Source: CAVYGM01 sp963768025
Lineage (GTDB): Bacteria; Bacteroidota; Bacteroidia; Cytophagales; Spirosomataceae
Assembly (NCBI GenBank): GCA_963768025.1
Contig: CAVYGM010000042.1
Coordinates: 62,001 to 126,000 of the forward strand
Reading direction: 5' to 3'
Length of the DNA: 64,000 bases
Both the position numbers and the translations under genes were made by a program. The notes under the pieces are model-generated. The model saw nothing but the letters and a program-made list of their open reading frames with translations. It was not told the DNA's origin and made no database searches. Each line of letters starts with the position of its first letter. Position 1 is the stretch's first letter. Below are positions 8,936-17,714 of the stretch, piece by piece.

Positions 8936-9403
8936 CTAGTTGGTTCTGGTAAAGGTTATCTTGGCAATACCACGGGCCTGCATTTCCGTGTAGAAATGCA
9001 GTACCATGCGGTCGTCGGTCAGTTCGGCTATGGTGTAGCTCTCCTCCATCCGATCGTCGTAGCGGAGAACCAGAATGTGCCCCCGCCCTTTCATTTTCCA
9101 GCTGAGCTGCCGGGTGGTATTCTGATCCGAAAGCAGGTGTAGCGTACCATCTGGCCTAAAACGCCATTGCTCGGCCCGGTGAACAACCAGGTTCTGGGCA
9201 ATGAGCTGCTTTACATGTTCGGCAATTTCCCTCCCGGAGACCGAATCCATTTTTTCAGACTGGTTTACCTTTTCGTATTCCCACGATTCCTCCTGCCAGG
9301 TACCCCTCAGGAGGTTGTCGGGGCTGGGTGTACCCGACGTCAGGAGCACGATCAGGCCCGCGGCGGCAGCCAGGAAAAGCAGATAAGCTATTTTGAGTTT
9401 CAT
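8936..9403 (-). CDS. Hypothetical lipocalin-like exported protein
   Basis: 155 residues. The N-terminus (about 6-23, IAYLLFLAAAAGLIVLLTSG) is a signal anchor. The remainder contains LLRGTWQEESWEYEK, EQWRFRPDGTLHLLSDQ and ITFTRTN, the short alternating strands seen in small lipocalin-like proteins. That fold suggestion is inference only. Immediately upstream of the DUF1275 membrane gene (3-bp gap). Function unknown. Confidence 0.6.
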   Translation of the reverse strand: MKLKIAYLLFLAAAAGLIVLLTSGTPSPDNLLRGTWQEESWEYEKVNQSEKMDSVSGREIAEHVKQLIAQNLVVHRAEQWRFRPDGTLHLLSDQNTTRQLSWKMKGRGHILVLRYDDRMEESYTIAELTDDRMVLHFYTEMQARGIAKITFTRTN

Positions 9404-9495
9404 AACGATGGTTCGATCAGGTGGATACGATTTTTCGTAGCGATCCCTCGGGCAGCCATTGCCAGGGATAGGTCCAGGGTAGGTTTCGTGCTGGG

Positions 9496-9984
9496 TTAAA
9501 TCGGTTCAGAAACCAGGAAGAGCCCGGCCAGGTGGTTTTCTTCTGGCACCAGGGCCGTTTCCCGCCATTCTACCTCCGTAAGTGGCAGAGAGGACTTCCG
9601 AAAATAAGGGAGTAGGTCAAATCCATCCTTCCCTTTTTTCAATTGATAAGAGCTCGGAATGAACAGTTCGTCCACCTCGTTGCCCGCCAGGAAATTCTCG
9701 AAAGCCCTGTGGTTGTACCCACTGAAAAGATCCACCGCCAGTGTATCAATATGGGAGTCATACTTATTTTTGAGGATTTCGCAGGCTTCCGTAAACTTTT
9801 GGCTTTGCAGAGCTGCCAGGTGCTTTGTCTTGGAGAAGAACAGCAGGTCGGTGATGGAGTTAGATAGGTAGGCTCCATACACCAGAATGAGGTTGACGGG
9901 CTCTCCTTCGTGGTGCTTCAGCGCGCCCCTCACCGTGTGTAACGATTCTATGGTAAAGTCTGTCGGAATCAATATAGTTCTCAT
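9496..9984 (-). CDS. Universal stress protein-like (UspA fold)
   Basis: 162 residues. MRTILIPTDFTIESLHTVRGALKH is the usual UspA first strand and helix (ILIPTDF..S), and NLILVYGAYLSNS follows as strand 2. The glycine-rich ATP-binding loop of typical UspA is not evident and the C-terminus ends in LAGLFLVSEPI, so this is a divergent, probably non-ATP-binding member. The short gap to the next gene gives no operon argument. Role in stress is family inference. Confidence 0.6.
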   Translation of the reverse strand: MRTILIPTDFTIESLHTVRGALKHHEGEPVNLILVYGAYLSNSITDLLFFSKTKHLAALQSQKFTEACEILKNKYDSHIDTLAVDLFSGYNHRAFENFLAGNEVDELFIPSSYQLKKGKDGFDLLPYFRKSSLPLTEVEWRETALVPEENHLAGLFLVSEPI

Positions 9985-10129
9985 AGTAGCAGTTGGTTTT
10001 GTTTAACTTATGACAAAGCTACATGAGACACATTAGAGCAATTTAAGAGGAAAATTAGAATGCAGTGAGAGTAAGATTAGAATGCGATTAGAATAGAATC
10101 AAAGGCCAGAGTGGGTGGTACCATCCGCC

Positions 10130-11512
10130 TTAAAGTTTGTATCCCCCGATGGGAAGTTTGATTTCGACGGTCACACCCTGGTTGAGTACCGAGCTGACCA
10201 GGATCTCACCATCGTGCATTTTGACCACGTTGCGGGTAATGGGCAGACCAATGCCATAGCCTTCAAACCGGCTGGTGTTGCTGGCTCTGAAATAGGGGTC
10301 ATAGATATACTTTATTTCATCCTGAGGAATGCCAATCCCCTGATCCTTGACTATGATGATGATTTGCTGGGCTGAAGCACCCAGCGAAATCCGAACCACG
10401 TCGTTGCTGGAGTACTTGCAGGCGTTCATTATCACATTGGACAGCGCCAGATGCAGCAATTGTTCGTTGCCTTTTACTTTCAACTTCTCCGGACTCTCGG
10501 GCAGGAGGCTAAAATCCAGCATGATTTTGCAGGCAGGATATATTTTATCCACCGTTTCCTTTACGTCCAGCACTAGTTGATCCATCCTGACCTTGTCAAA
10601 TTTCACCACCTTACCGTTGTAGCCCGTCTGGGCCAGAAAGAGGAGCGCCTTGGTTTTCTTGTCCAGCTTCTCGGCTTCTTCCAGAATAGCCAGGATGGCT
10701 TCGCGGTACTCGTGGGCTTCGCGGGGCTTGGACAGAATCACATCGGCCTCGCCAATGATGGAGGTAAGGGGGGTATTGAGCTCGTGGGAAGCATTGCTCA
10801 CGAAGTTTTTCTGGGTCTCAAAGGCCGCTTCCAGCCGGTCGAGCATGTCGTTGAAAGTGGTGGCCAACACACTCAGTTCGTCGTCGTAGCCAGATACCGT
10901 TAGCCGCATGTGGAGGTTTTCGGAGCTTATGTCGTTTACCCTGGTAGTGATATGCTGGATTGGCTGGATGATTTTCCTGGAAAACCAGAACGAAACCACC
11001 AACACCACTACAATGGATATAATTAGTGCCGAGATCAGCAGGTTGCGGAGGTATACAATATGATGGGTATGGTAGTAATTCTCGGCCGACACAATCACCA
11101 GATAGTCCTTGCCGCCCGAGTTGTACCGGATGCCGGAGTAGAACTGATTCTGCTTCCGGTACTGGGCGCTGCCTTCGTTGGTGATCGCGGCCAGAAACTG
11201 CACCGGAACATTCAATGTTTTGGCCCGAATGCGGATCGAGTCGCCCGCGGGGGTAGGTAGAATGCTGATTTTCTCATTGGGCAGCTTTTCCAGGTATTCC
11301 TGCTTTACTTCCCGGATGGCATTGATATCCTGCTCACTTTCCAGGGTGATTTTGGCGGTGGTCACGGCCCTTATTTCGAGTCTTTTATAAAAATCCACGA
11401 AAGAATAGTTGGCCGAGGCATAGTAAATAAAGCCGCTGTACAGCACGATCATGGACAGAAAAATCGCCGTCAGGAAAAGAATGATCTTGGTTTTACTTTT
11501 CATTGCTATCAT
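10130..11512 (-). CDS. HAMP-domain sensor histidine kinase
   Basis: 460 residues. TM1 about 8-30, a periplasmic sensor of about 120 residues, TM2 about 150-170 (ISALIISIVVVLVVSFWF), then HAMP (QHITTRVNDISSENLHMRL). The H-box NFVSNASHELNTPLTSIIG carries the phospho-acceptor His, the N-box is NVIMNACKYSSN and the G-boxes are VKDQGIGIP and GYGIGLPITR: all catalytic motifs are intact. It follows the OmpR-type regulator by 8 bp on the same strand. An AAGGA 8 nt before the fourth codon suggests translation may start at that Met (11503). The signal sensed is unknown. Confidence 0.9.
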   Translation of the reverse strand: MIAMKSKTKIILFLTAIFLSMIVLYSGFIYYASANYSFVDFYKRLEIRAVTTAKITLESEQDINAIREVKQEYLEKLPNEKISILPTPAGDSIRIRAKTLNVPVQFLAAITNEGSAQYRKQNQFYSGIRYNSGGKDYLVIVSAENYYHTHHIVYLRNLLISALIISIVVVLVVSFWFSRKIIQPIQHITTRVNDISSENLHMRLTVSGYDDELSVLATTFNDMLDRLEAAFETQKNFVSNASHELNTPLTSIIGEADVILSKPREAHEYREAILAILEEAEKLDKKTKALLFLAQTGYNGKVVKFDKVRMDQLVLDVKETVDKIYPACKIMLDFSLLPESPEKLKVKGNEQLLHLALSNVIMNACKYSSNDVVRISLGASAQQIIIIVKDQGIGIPQDEIKYIYDPYFRASNTSRFEGYGIGLPITRNVVKMHDGEILVSSVLNQGVTVEIKLPIGGYKL

Positions 11513-11520
11513 CCTTATGG

Positions 11521-12309
11521 TTAGGCATCGGAGCTTTCTTTCAGGGCGTAGCCCATGCCTATGACGGTATGGATCAGGCGAGGCTCGCCCGATTTTTCGA
11601 GTTTCTTGCGCAGGTAGTTTACGTACACGTCCACCACATTGGTACCCATGTCAAAGTGCACGCCCCATACTTCTTCGAGCATCTCCACCCGTGACAGCAC
11701 CCGCCGGGGGTTGTTCATGAACATAAGCAGGAGGCGGTACTCCGTGGAGGTAAGGGAAATCTCCTGTTGGTTGCGTTTGACTTCCTTCGTGTAGTCGTTC
11801 AGTTCCAGATCCGCGAACTGGATGCTGTGCTGGGTGTGATCCTCAGGCCTGCTGGTGTCCTTGCGGCGCAATAACGCCCTGGCGCGGGCCACCAGCTCGA
11901 TAAATTTGAAAGGCTTGGTGAGGTAGTCGTCAGCCCCGGTGTTGAGGCCCACTACCACATTTTCGGTGCTTCCCAGAGCCGATAGCAACAGGATAGGTAC
12001 CTGCCCGTCGTTTTCCCGGATGAGCTTGCACAGGTCGAGCCCGCCGATGGAAGGCAGCATAATGTCCAGAATGATCAGGTCGTAATTGCCCGCTATGGCC
12101 ATTTGTAGCCCAATGCTTCCGTCCATGGCAATGCTTACTTCGTAGTTTTCCTCACTTAGCCCTTTGTACACAAAAGAGCATACGTGGGAGTCGTCCTCCA
12201 CAAGCAGTATTTTTTTCTTGCGGCTCGCCGTCAGCTGATAGTCTGCGTATTTTGTATCCTGCATACCGTTACTTTTCGATTGAATAACGTCTATTGAGAA
12301 GACGTCCAT
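11521..12309 (-). CDS. OmpR/PhoB-family response regulator
   Basis: Receiver domain from KKKILLVEDDSHV, with the phosphorylated Asp in DLIILDIMLPSIGG and the conserved Lys in LTKPFKFIEL, followed by a winged-helix DNA-binding domain (TSTEYRLLLMFMNNPRRVLSR to HTVIGMGYALK). The partner histidine kinase lies 8 bp downstream. An unusual 30-residue N-terminal extension precedes the receiver; a Met at 12264 (MQDTKYADYQL) is an alternative start and neither has a clear ribosome-binding site. Target genes unknown. Confidence 0.9.
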   Translation of the reverse strand: MDVFSIDVIQSKSNGMQDTKYADYQLTASRKKKILLVEDDSHVCSFVYKGLSEENYEVSIAMDGSIGLQMAIAGNYDLIILDIMLPSIGGLDLCKLIRENDGQVPILLLSALGSTENVVVGLNTGADDYLTKPFKFIELVARARALLRRKDTSRPEDHTQHSIQFADLELNDYTKEVKRNQQEISLTSTEYRLLLMFMNNPRRVLSRVEMLEEVWGVHFDMGTNVVDVYVNYLRKKLEKSGEPRLIHTVIGMGYALKESSDA

Positions 12310-12516
12310 GGTGTGGATTTAACCCAATCCCACAACGGATTGTTCTGAAAACTTATTTTCAAAAAACATGTTTTAGGTTCAGTTCCCGACCCTTCCGTCG
12401 GGGTCACTCTGGAAATAATCTTTCTTTTTTCTTTCAAAATACAATTGGCTGAAATGCCGACATTTTTTTTATTTTTGATTAATTTTCTCCAATACTCACC
12501 ATAACCCTTCAGCCCT

Positions 12517-14100
12517 GTGTCAAAAAAAGATGAGTTCATTGCCGCTGTTCAAAAATCCTACACGACCGCTCTACCCAGCATCCACCTAGGATCGGGTATC
12601 CTGGACGGAGAAATCATGACTGATGCCCGGGTTACCATTCCGCTTCGCATGATGAACCGGCACGGACTGATCGCCGGAGCTACCGGCTCGGGAAAAACCC
12701 GCACGCTGCAGGTACTGGCCGAGCAACTTTCCGACGCCGGTGTGCCGGTGTTTATGTCCGATATTAAAGGCGACCTCTCCGGCATGGGGCAGGCCGGGGC
12801 CACCAATCCCAAGCTCGAAGAACGCTCCACAGCCCTGGGAATGACCTTCAAGCCCGACGCCTTTCCCGTGGAGCTCTACTCGCTTAGCGGGAAGTTGGGC
12901 GCGCAAATGCGCGCTACGATTCTGGAATTCGGCCCGGCGCTGCTGTCCAAGATTTTGGAACTGAACGATACCCAGTCGGGTGTACTTTCCATCCTGTTTA
13001 AGTACGCCGACGACAAGCAACTGCCGATGGTGGATCTGAATGATCTGAAAAAGGTACTAGCTTACCTGTCGGAAGGAGCCGGTGCCGCCGAGATCAAGTC
13101 CGACTATGGTAGCATCTCTGCTTCGTCGGCGGGTACCATTCTGCGCAAGATCGTAGCGCTGGAACAGCAGGGGGCCGAAGGGATTTTTGGGGAGAAATCA
13201 TTTGATATTGACGACCTGATCAATAAGGTAGACGGCCGGGGTGTCATTAGCCTTCTGAACGTATCCGACGTGCAGGACAAACCCGCCCTGTTCTCGACCT
13301 TCATGCTGAGTCTATTGGCGGAACTGTACCAAACTTTGCCCGAGGCCGGCGACCTCGATAAGCCCAAGCTGGTATTCTTCCTGGACGAAGCCCACCTGCT
13401 ATTCAAGGATGCTTCCAGGGCCTTTATGGAGCAGATTGAGAAAGTAGTGCGGCTGATCCGTTCCAAGGGCGTGGGGATTTTCTTCTGTACCCAAATGGCC
13501 CAGGATATCCCGGACAGCGTACTGTCCCAGCTCGGTAATCGGGTGCAGCACGTACTGCGGGCCTTTACGCCCAAGGATGCCGAAGGCCTCAAAAAGACGG
13601 TAAAGACCTACCCCCGCTCGGACTATTACAAAATAGACGAGATCCTGACGACGCTCGGAATCGGGCAGGCGCTCATCACGGTACTAAACGAGAAGGGTAT
13701 CCCCACTGAGGTAGTGGCCACCCACCTGGTGCCCCCCCGCTCGGTGATGGGCCCGCTCACCACCGCCGACTACGAGAATACCGTACGCAGTTCCGACCTG
13801 TACAAAAAGTACAAAGATCCCATTGACCCCGAAAGTGCTTACGAAATCCTGAGCAAGCGCATGGATGCAACCACCCGAGCCACCGAGGAAGAAGAAGCAA
13901 AGGAGGAGGCCGAAAAAGCCGCTACTAAGGCCGGCCCGCGGGGCCGGGCCCGTGAAGAAAAAGGAATGTTTGAAGAAGCCCTGGCTTCACCCATGGCCAA
14001 GCAGGTAGGGCGTGAGCTGGTGCGGGGGGTGTTTGGAATGCTGTTTGGTAAAAGTACCTCGTCGCGGTCTAAGAAGAGTGGAGGGTTGTTTGGGTTTTAG
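12517..14100 (+). CDS. HerA-like helicase/NTPase (DUF853, YjgR-like)
   Basis: 527 residues starting at GTG 12517. FtsK/HerA-type ATPase: Walker A GATGSGKT (about 54-61), Walker B KLVFFLDEAHLL (about 284-295), and MSDIKGDLSGM after strand 2, characteristic of DUF853 proteins. The C-terminus (about 450-490) is Glu/Lys/Ala-rich and probably coiled, ending in a basic, Ser/Gly-rich tail. DUF853 proteins are widespread and of unclear role; relation to HerA suggests DNA translocation, but no NurA-like nuclease is next to it. The upstream 200 bp separate it divergently from the two-component system. Confidence 0.85.
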   Translation: MSKKDEFIAAVQKSYTTALPSIHLGSGILDGEIMTDARVTIPLRMMNRHGLIAGATGSGKTRTLQVLAEQLSDAGVPVFMSDIKGDLSGMGQAGATNPKLEERSTALGMTFKPDAFPVELYSLSGKLGAQMRATILEFGPALLSKILELNDTQSGVLSILFKYADDKQLPMVDLNDLKKVLAYLSEGAGAAEIKSDYGSISASSAGTILRKIVALEQQGAEGIFGEKSFDIDDLINKVDGRGVISLLNVSDVQDKPALFSTFMLSLLAELYQTLPEAGDLDKPKLVFFLDEAHLLFKDASRAFMEQIEKVVRLIRSKGVGIFFCTQMAQDIPDSVLSQLGNRVQHVLRAFTPKDAEGLKKTVKTYPRSDYYKIDEILTTLGIGQALITVLNEKGIPTEVVATHLVPPRSVMGPLTTADYENTVRSSDLYKKYKDPIDPESAYEILSKRMDATTRATEEEEAKEEAEKAATKAGPRGRAREEKGMFEEALASPMAKQVGRELVRGVFGMLFGKSTSSRSKKSGGLFGF

Positions 14101-14111
14101 AGGCTCTGTCC

Positions 14112-14144
14112 AACTTCCCGAAAGTTTTAAACTTTCGGGAAGTT
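14112..14144. repeat. RAYT-flanking palindrome (REP-like), upstream copy
   Basis: Perfect 16-bp arms AACTTCCCGAAAGTTT (14112-14127) and AAACTTTCGGGAAGTT (14129-14144) around one T. The core CCCGAAAGTT/AACTTTCGGG is shared with the palindrome on the other side of the RAYT gene. It also lies 12 bp after the HerA-like stop and is followed by A/T, so it may double as a terminator. Confidence 0.85.
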
Positions 14145-14170
14145 ATTTTTAGTTACTTCTAGGCAATTCC

Positions 14171-14815
14171 ATGAAAAATAACGAAATTCCTCTTCTTCCT
14201 GAACACTGCTACCATATCTACAACCACGCCAATGGGCACGAAAATCTTTTTTCTAATCATGAGAACTATCTCTTTTTTCTGAGGAGATATAGCAACTTTA
14301 TCACTCCTGTAGCCGATACGTACGCCTATTGTCTTATGCCTAATCATCTACACTTTTTAGTGCGAATCAAGGATGAGACATCGTTACTGCAAGCCTATCT
14401 GACTATCGTGCAAAACAGCGATACCCCTACCGAAGCAAAAGAATTCACACCAACGTTTCAGACCATATTTCTAAGCCGCCAATTCGCCAGTCTGTTTAGT
14501 TCGTATAGTCAGGCTTATAACAAACAGCAAGGCAGAAAGGGGAGTTTGTTCATGCCTAATTTCAGACGAAAACTGATTGAATCCGATGTGTACTTCACAA
14601 AATTAGTCCACTATATTCACGCAAATCCAGTTCATCATGGCTTTATCCGAGATCTGGCAGACTGGAACTATTCCTCGTATGAGGCATTTTCCTCCCAAAA
14701 GCCGACTTCCTTGCAGCGTAGTAAAGTACTGGATTGGTTTGGGGGAGTAGAGGCTTTTCAAAAATTTCACAAAGACATGCCAATTGATTCGAAAATGGCC
14801 CTTGAATTTGAGTAA
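14171..14815 (+). CDS. REP-associated tyrosine transposase (RAYT, IS200/Y1 family)
   Basis: 214 residues. Y1_Tnp single-domain transposase: opening YHIYNHANGHENLF, HUH metal motif in LMPNHLHFLV (HLH about 59-61) and the catalytic Tyr in HYIHANPVHHG (about Y148). RAYTs cut and join short palindromes (REPs) flanking them and are usually single-copy and immobile. Here it sits between two near-identical hairpins, ending 27 bp before the start and beginning at the stop codon. The gene looks intact. The TTCCTGAACACTG-like leader shows no clear promoter. Confidence 0.9.
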   Translation: MKNNEIPLLPEHCYHIYNHANGHENLFSNHENYLFFLRRYSNFITPVADTYAYCLMPNHLHFLVRIKDETSLLQAYLTIVQNSDTPTEAKEFTPTFQTIFLSRQFASLFSSYSQAYNKQQGRKGSLFMPNFRRKLIESDVYFTKLVHYIHANPVHHGFIRDLADWNYSSYEAFSSQKPTSLQRSKVLDWFGGVEAFQKFHKDMPIDSKMALEFE

Positions 14816-14848
14816 ACATCCCGAAAGTTCAAAAACTTTCGGGATGTT
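14815..14848. repeat. RAYT-flanking palindrome (REP-like), downstream copy
   Basis: Perfect 15-bp arms AACATCCCGAAAGTT (14815-14829) and AACTTTCGGGATGTT (14834-14848) with loop CAAA. It differs from the upstream copy at one symmetric position (AACT versus AACA) and in the loop. It begins at the last base of the RAYT stop and ends 2 bp before the convergent MetE-like stop. Confidence 0.85.
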
Positions 14849-14850
14849 GG

Positions 14851-15879
14851 TCACACCCGTGCCCGCACCAATTTCGCCCCGTCACACATCGCCTTCAATT
14901 TCAGCTTCGTAGCCCAGCGGGCGGTTTGGCTCAGGCCGCAATCGGGGGCTACGGCCAGTTTTTCAGCGGGTACGTAGGGTAGCACCTTCCGGATACGCTC
15001 GGCCACGTCCTCGGCGGTTTCGATGTAGTAGCTTTTTACGTCAATAACGCCCACGGCTACGTCAAACTTCTCGGCGAAGCGTTCCAGCAGGTGTACTTCG
15101 GCAAAATTCAGGATGGCCATCTCGGAATGTAGCTCGTCCACGGTCATGTCCATAAAATCGGGGAGCATGGGGGCGATGGTCTTCTTACCCACCGACCGGC
15201 CTTTGTAGTTTCCGAAGCATAAGTGCATGGAAAGCCGCGTTTTGCCCACGCCAGGGGCCACCGTGCGGTTGAAAATATCCACAAAGCGCCGGGTATCCTC
15301 GCGGTAGGCGTAGCAGCTCATCGAAGGCTCGTCGATGCATATTTCGGGACAACCCAGCGCCACCAGCTTTTCTATTTCCTGGCTCACCAACGGTAGCAAG
15401 GCCTCCGTTATTTCCCAGCGATCTTTATAAAAACTACCCGGATTGAGCCGTCCGGCTAGCGTGTAGGGGCCGGGGATGGACATTTTCAGGCCTTGTCCCA
15501 CCGGGGCCAGGCGTTTGAGGCGTTTGTATTCTTCCACCACGCCCAGTCCGTTCGGGGCCGACAGCGGCTCCACGATGCTGTTTTTGCCACGCTGATCGTG
15601 GGCCGGAGGGCCGTACTTCCGGGTTTCGGAGGCGTCGTTCTGAATACCTTTGATGAAGCCGTAGAAGGATAGGTTAAAATCAAGCCGGGTTTGCTCGCCA
15701 TCCGTGATGACGTCCAGGCCGGCCGCCACCTGATCATGAATGGCCGCAATGACGGCATCGTCGATCATTTCGGACACGTCGGCCGGGCCCAGCTTGTCCA
15801 GATTCATACTGGCGAATTCGAGCCAGCCGGGAAAGGGCATGGAGCCTACAACGGTGGTTTTGATCGGGACAGGTTGCAT
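14851..15879 (-). CDS. MetE C-terminal-domain methyltransferase (cobalamin-independent methionine synthase family)
   Basis: 342 residues, equal to only the C-terminal catalytic barrel of MetE (full MetE is about 750). Start TTVVGSMPFPGWL. Zinc-site residues are present: His and Cys in SMHLCFGN (about H219, C221), Glu about 253, and Cys in APDCGLSQT (about C314). DGEQTRLDFNLSFYGF and CIDEPSMSCY are family blocks. Without the N-terminal MetE half it may use a methyl donor other than methyl-tetrahydrofolate polyglutamate, as reported for short archaeal and core-MetE forms. The neighbours do not reveal the donor. Starts 58 bp downstream of the SIS gene. Confidence 0.8.
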   Translation of the reverse strand: MQPVPIKTTVVGSMPFPGWLEFASMNLDKLGPADVSEMIDDAVIAAIHDQVAAGLDVITDGEQTRLDFNLSFYGFIKGIQNDASETRKYGPPAHDQRGKNSIVEPLSAPNGLGVVEEYKRLKRLAPVGQGLKMSIPGPYTLAGRLNPGSFYKDRWEITEALLPLVSQEIEKLVALGCPEICIDEPSMSCYAYREDTRRFVDIFNRTVAPGVGKTRLSMHLCFGNYKGRSVGKKTIAPMLPDFMDMTVDELHSEMAILNFAEVHLLERFAEKFDVAVGVIDVKSYYIETAEDVAERIRKVLPYVPAEKLAVAPDCGLSQTARWATKLKLKAMCDGAKLVRARV

Positions 15880-15937
15880 GAGGGTAGTAGGTAGGTTAAA
15901 AGTTTGGGAATTAAAGCATGACCAGGTAGGCTCGTCC

Positions 15938-16727
15938 TTATAGCGTCACGCCCACGTTTTCGTATAGCTTGGCCATCCGGTGGGCATGGTTATCATAGGC
16001 AGCTTCAAAGAGCTCTACGGCCCGCTGCGCGCCCACCACAGCGCCCGCGCTCAGCACCTTGGGCGGATGCCCGGCTTCGGTGAGCAAACGGGCCACCTCG
16101 GCTTTCAGGCAATTGATCAGCATAGCGCCCCCCACGGTACTCCCCGGCGCTACGGGGGTATCCAGATTGGGTACGTACACCATGGCGTCGCCGACGGGGG
16201 CACCCGTATCCAGAATCAGGTCGGCAAAGTCACTCAACTTTTTGCCATCTGCCTCTTTTTGACGTACTTTTTTCGAAATGCTGACGTGGTGATGAGTGCC
16301 ACTACTTTCAGGCCTCTTTTCTGAAAAAGTTCCGCCATCTCGATGGGTACCACGTTGCAGCCACTCGACGAAATGATTAATGCGGTGAATCCTGGGCTGA
16401 TAGATCAAAATTGCGCAGGATGCGCTCGGCCAGGCCGGGCACGTTTTCCAGAAACATGGCCTGCCGCTGTCCGTTGGCCCCTACGACCAGGTTATGAAAC
16501 GTCAGCGATAGCTCCACGATGGGATTGAAACCCGGAAAAGAACCATAGCGCGGCCACATTTCCTCCACCATGATCCGGCTGTGCCCACTGCCAAAAATAT
16601 GAACCATGCGGCCGGCGGCTATGGAATCGGCAAACCACGCGGCGGCTTCCTGCACCATTGCTTTCTGGCTTTCAACCGTATCTGCCAGAAGGCGACACTT
16701 ATCCAGGTAGTCTTGTATTACGTCCAT
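15938..16727 (-). CDS. SIS-domain sugar-phosphate protein (UPF0309-like), frame broken
   Basis: About 263 residues when frames are joined. The first part (16377-16727) has MVHIFGSGHSRIMVEEMWPR, the middle (third frame) reads LIISSSGCNVVPIEMAELFQKRG, and the last part (15938 to about 16255) has ADLILDTGAPVGDAMVYV and TVGGAMLINCLKAEVA. Together these form an SIS fold (GSGHS and SSSGCN phosphate loops) of the UPF0309 type, linked to amino-sugar phosphate isomerases. Two breaks are seen: one base lost near GG 16384-16385 and one A lost from a run at 16256-16260. Both restore a perfect family-like protein, so sequencing indels are likely. ROK kinase and SIS genes close together suggest amino-sugar handling (inference). 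Confidence 0.75.
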
Positions 16728-16732
16728 GTAGG

Positions 16733-16765
16733 ATAATGAGTGAATGTTGGAATGATAGAATGAGG
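16733..16765. repeat. GAATGA-family tract (single arm)
   Basis: Units related to GAATGAGT/GAATGATA (ATAATGAG, TGAATGTT, GGAATGATA, GAATGAGG) directly upstream of the SIS gene start. No inverted partner arm was found here. Confidence 0.6.
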
Positions 16766-16836
16766 GAGGGAGAGGTTCGCCCCCAGGGTGAATCGTTCGG
16801 GGTGCCTACTGATGTTCTGTTTCCGGGGTACCCTTT

Positions 16837-17631
16837 TTACAAAATCTCTAACTCCGTCAATATTTTTCGGGTAATGGCTTTGCGTTGTGTACCAAAATCG
16901 TCGTGCTGCTGCGCGTCGGGCTGGTAGAGCCGGGTGGCAAAGAAATACACGTTCCCTTTGGTTTCCACATAGCCCACGTACCAGCCCGTGTGGGTAGGTT
17001 TGGTATCGGCCCAGCCGGTTTTGGCCCGTAAGGTATAGGTGGATGTTTTTTCTTCCACCATAATCTCCTTTCCTATCCGGTAGGTACGCTCGCTGAATGG
17101 TAGCTTCTCAGAATGTACTTGTTGTAAAAACTCCAATTGGTTCTCGGGTGAAATTTTAAGACTCGTTCCGAGCCAGAAGGTCGTCAGGCCGTCGCTGATG
17201 TCCTGGTTGCCGTAGTTCAGCTTTTTCAGATAACTACGGTACTTTTCCACGCCAATACGTTTGGCCATTTCCTGATAAAACCATACGGCAGAGTTCTTAT
17301 ACGCATTTTTTAGGTCGTAATCCTGCTCCCAAACTTTGAGTCGCTTGGGAATGCCGTCCCAGTTCAATACTTCATTTTCGTCTTTGATGGCTTTTTCTTC
17401 CAGGGCAATAAACGTATTGGGAATCTTGAAAGTAGAAGCCGGCGAAGTAGCTATCCTGAATTCCTTCGCATCGGTTGTGTAGTATTGTTTCTTTTTCAAA
17501 TCATAGAGGCTGAAACTACCTTTCAAACCCGCTTCTTTGAAATAATGGTCAAACTGCGTTAATGTCTTCTGCGCTAACAAGGCATGGCCCATCAGGAGCA
17601 ACAGGACCATCACAATCCCTATTTTTTTCAT
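16837..17631 (-). CDS. Class D (OXA-type) beta-lactamase
   Basis: 264 residues. Signal peptide about 1-20 (VMVLLLLMGHALLA, cleavage near AQ). All class D motifs: active-site S-T-F-K (S66/K69) in ATSPASTFKIP, S-A-V (114-116) in YKNSAVWFY, Y-G-N (140-142), and K-T-G (204-206) in RAKTGW. The gene therefore encodes a periplasmic serine hydrolase of penicillins. Chromosomal in context, with metabolic neighbours and no integron or IS beside it, so probably intrinsic and not recently acquired. A BlaR-type sensor is excluded because there is no membrane-embedded N-terminal domain. The substrate range and level of resistance cannot be read from sequence. Confidence 0.9.
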   Translation of the reverse strand: MKKIGIVMVLLLLMGHALLAQKTLTQFDHYFKEAGLKGSFSLYDLKKKQYYTTDAKEFRIATSPASTFKIPNTFIALEEKAIKDENEVLNWDGIPKRLKVWEQDYDLKNAYKNSAVWFYQEMAKRIGVEKYRSYLKKLNYGNQDISDGLTTFWLGTSLKISPENQLEFLQQVHSEKLPFSERTYRIGKEIMVEEKTSTYTLRAKTGWADTKPTHTGWYVGYVETKGNVYFFATRLYQPDAQQHDDFGTQRKAITRKILTELEIL

Positions 17632-17714
17632 AAATGTCTTCTGAGAATCCCGACTATATCTTTTTATACAAAACCCTGTACTAACCGCTAACTACCTAAC
17701 TCCTGATACCCAAC

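Noticed and set aside
16837..17631. BlaR/MecR-type sensor rather than beta-lactamase
   Set aside because: No transmembrane sensor domain precedes the penicillin-binding fold; it has a simple signal peptide.
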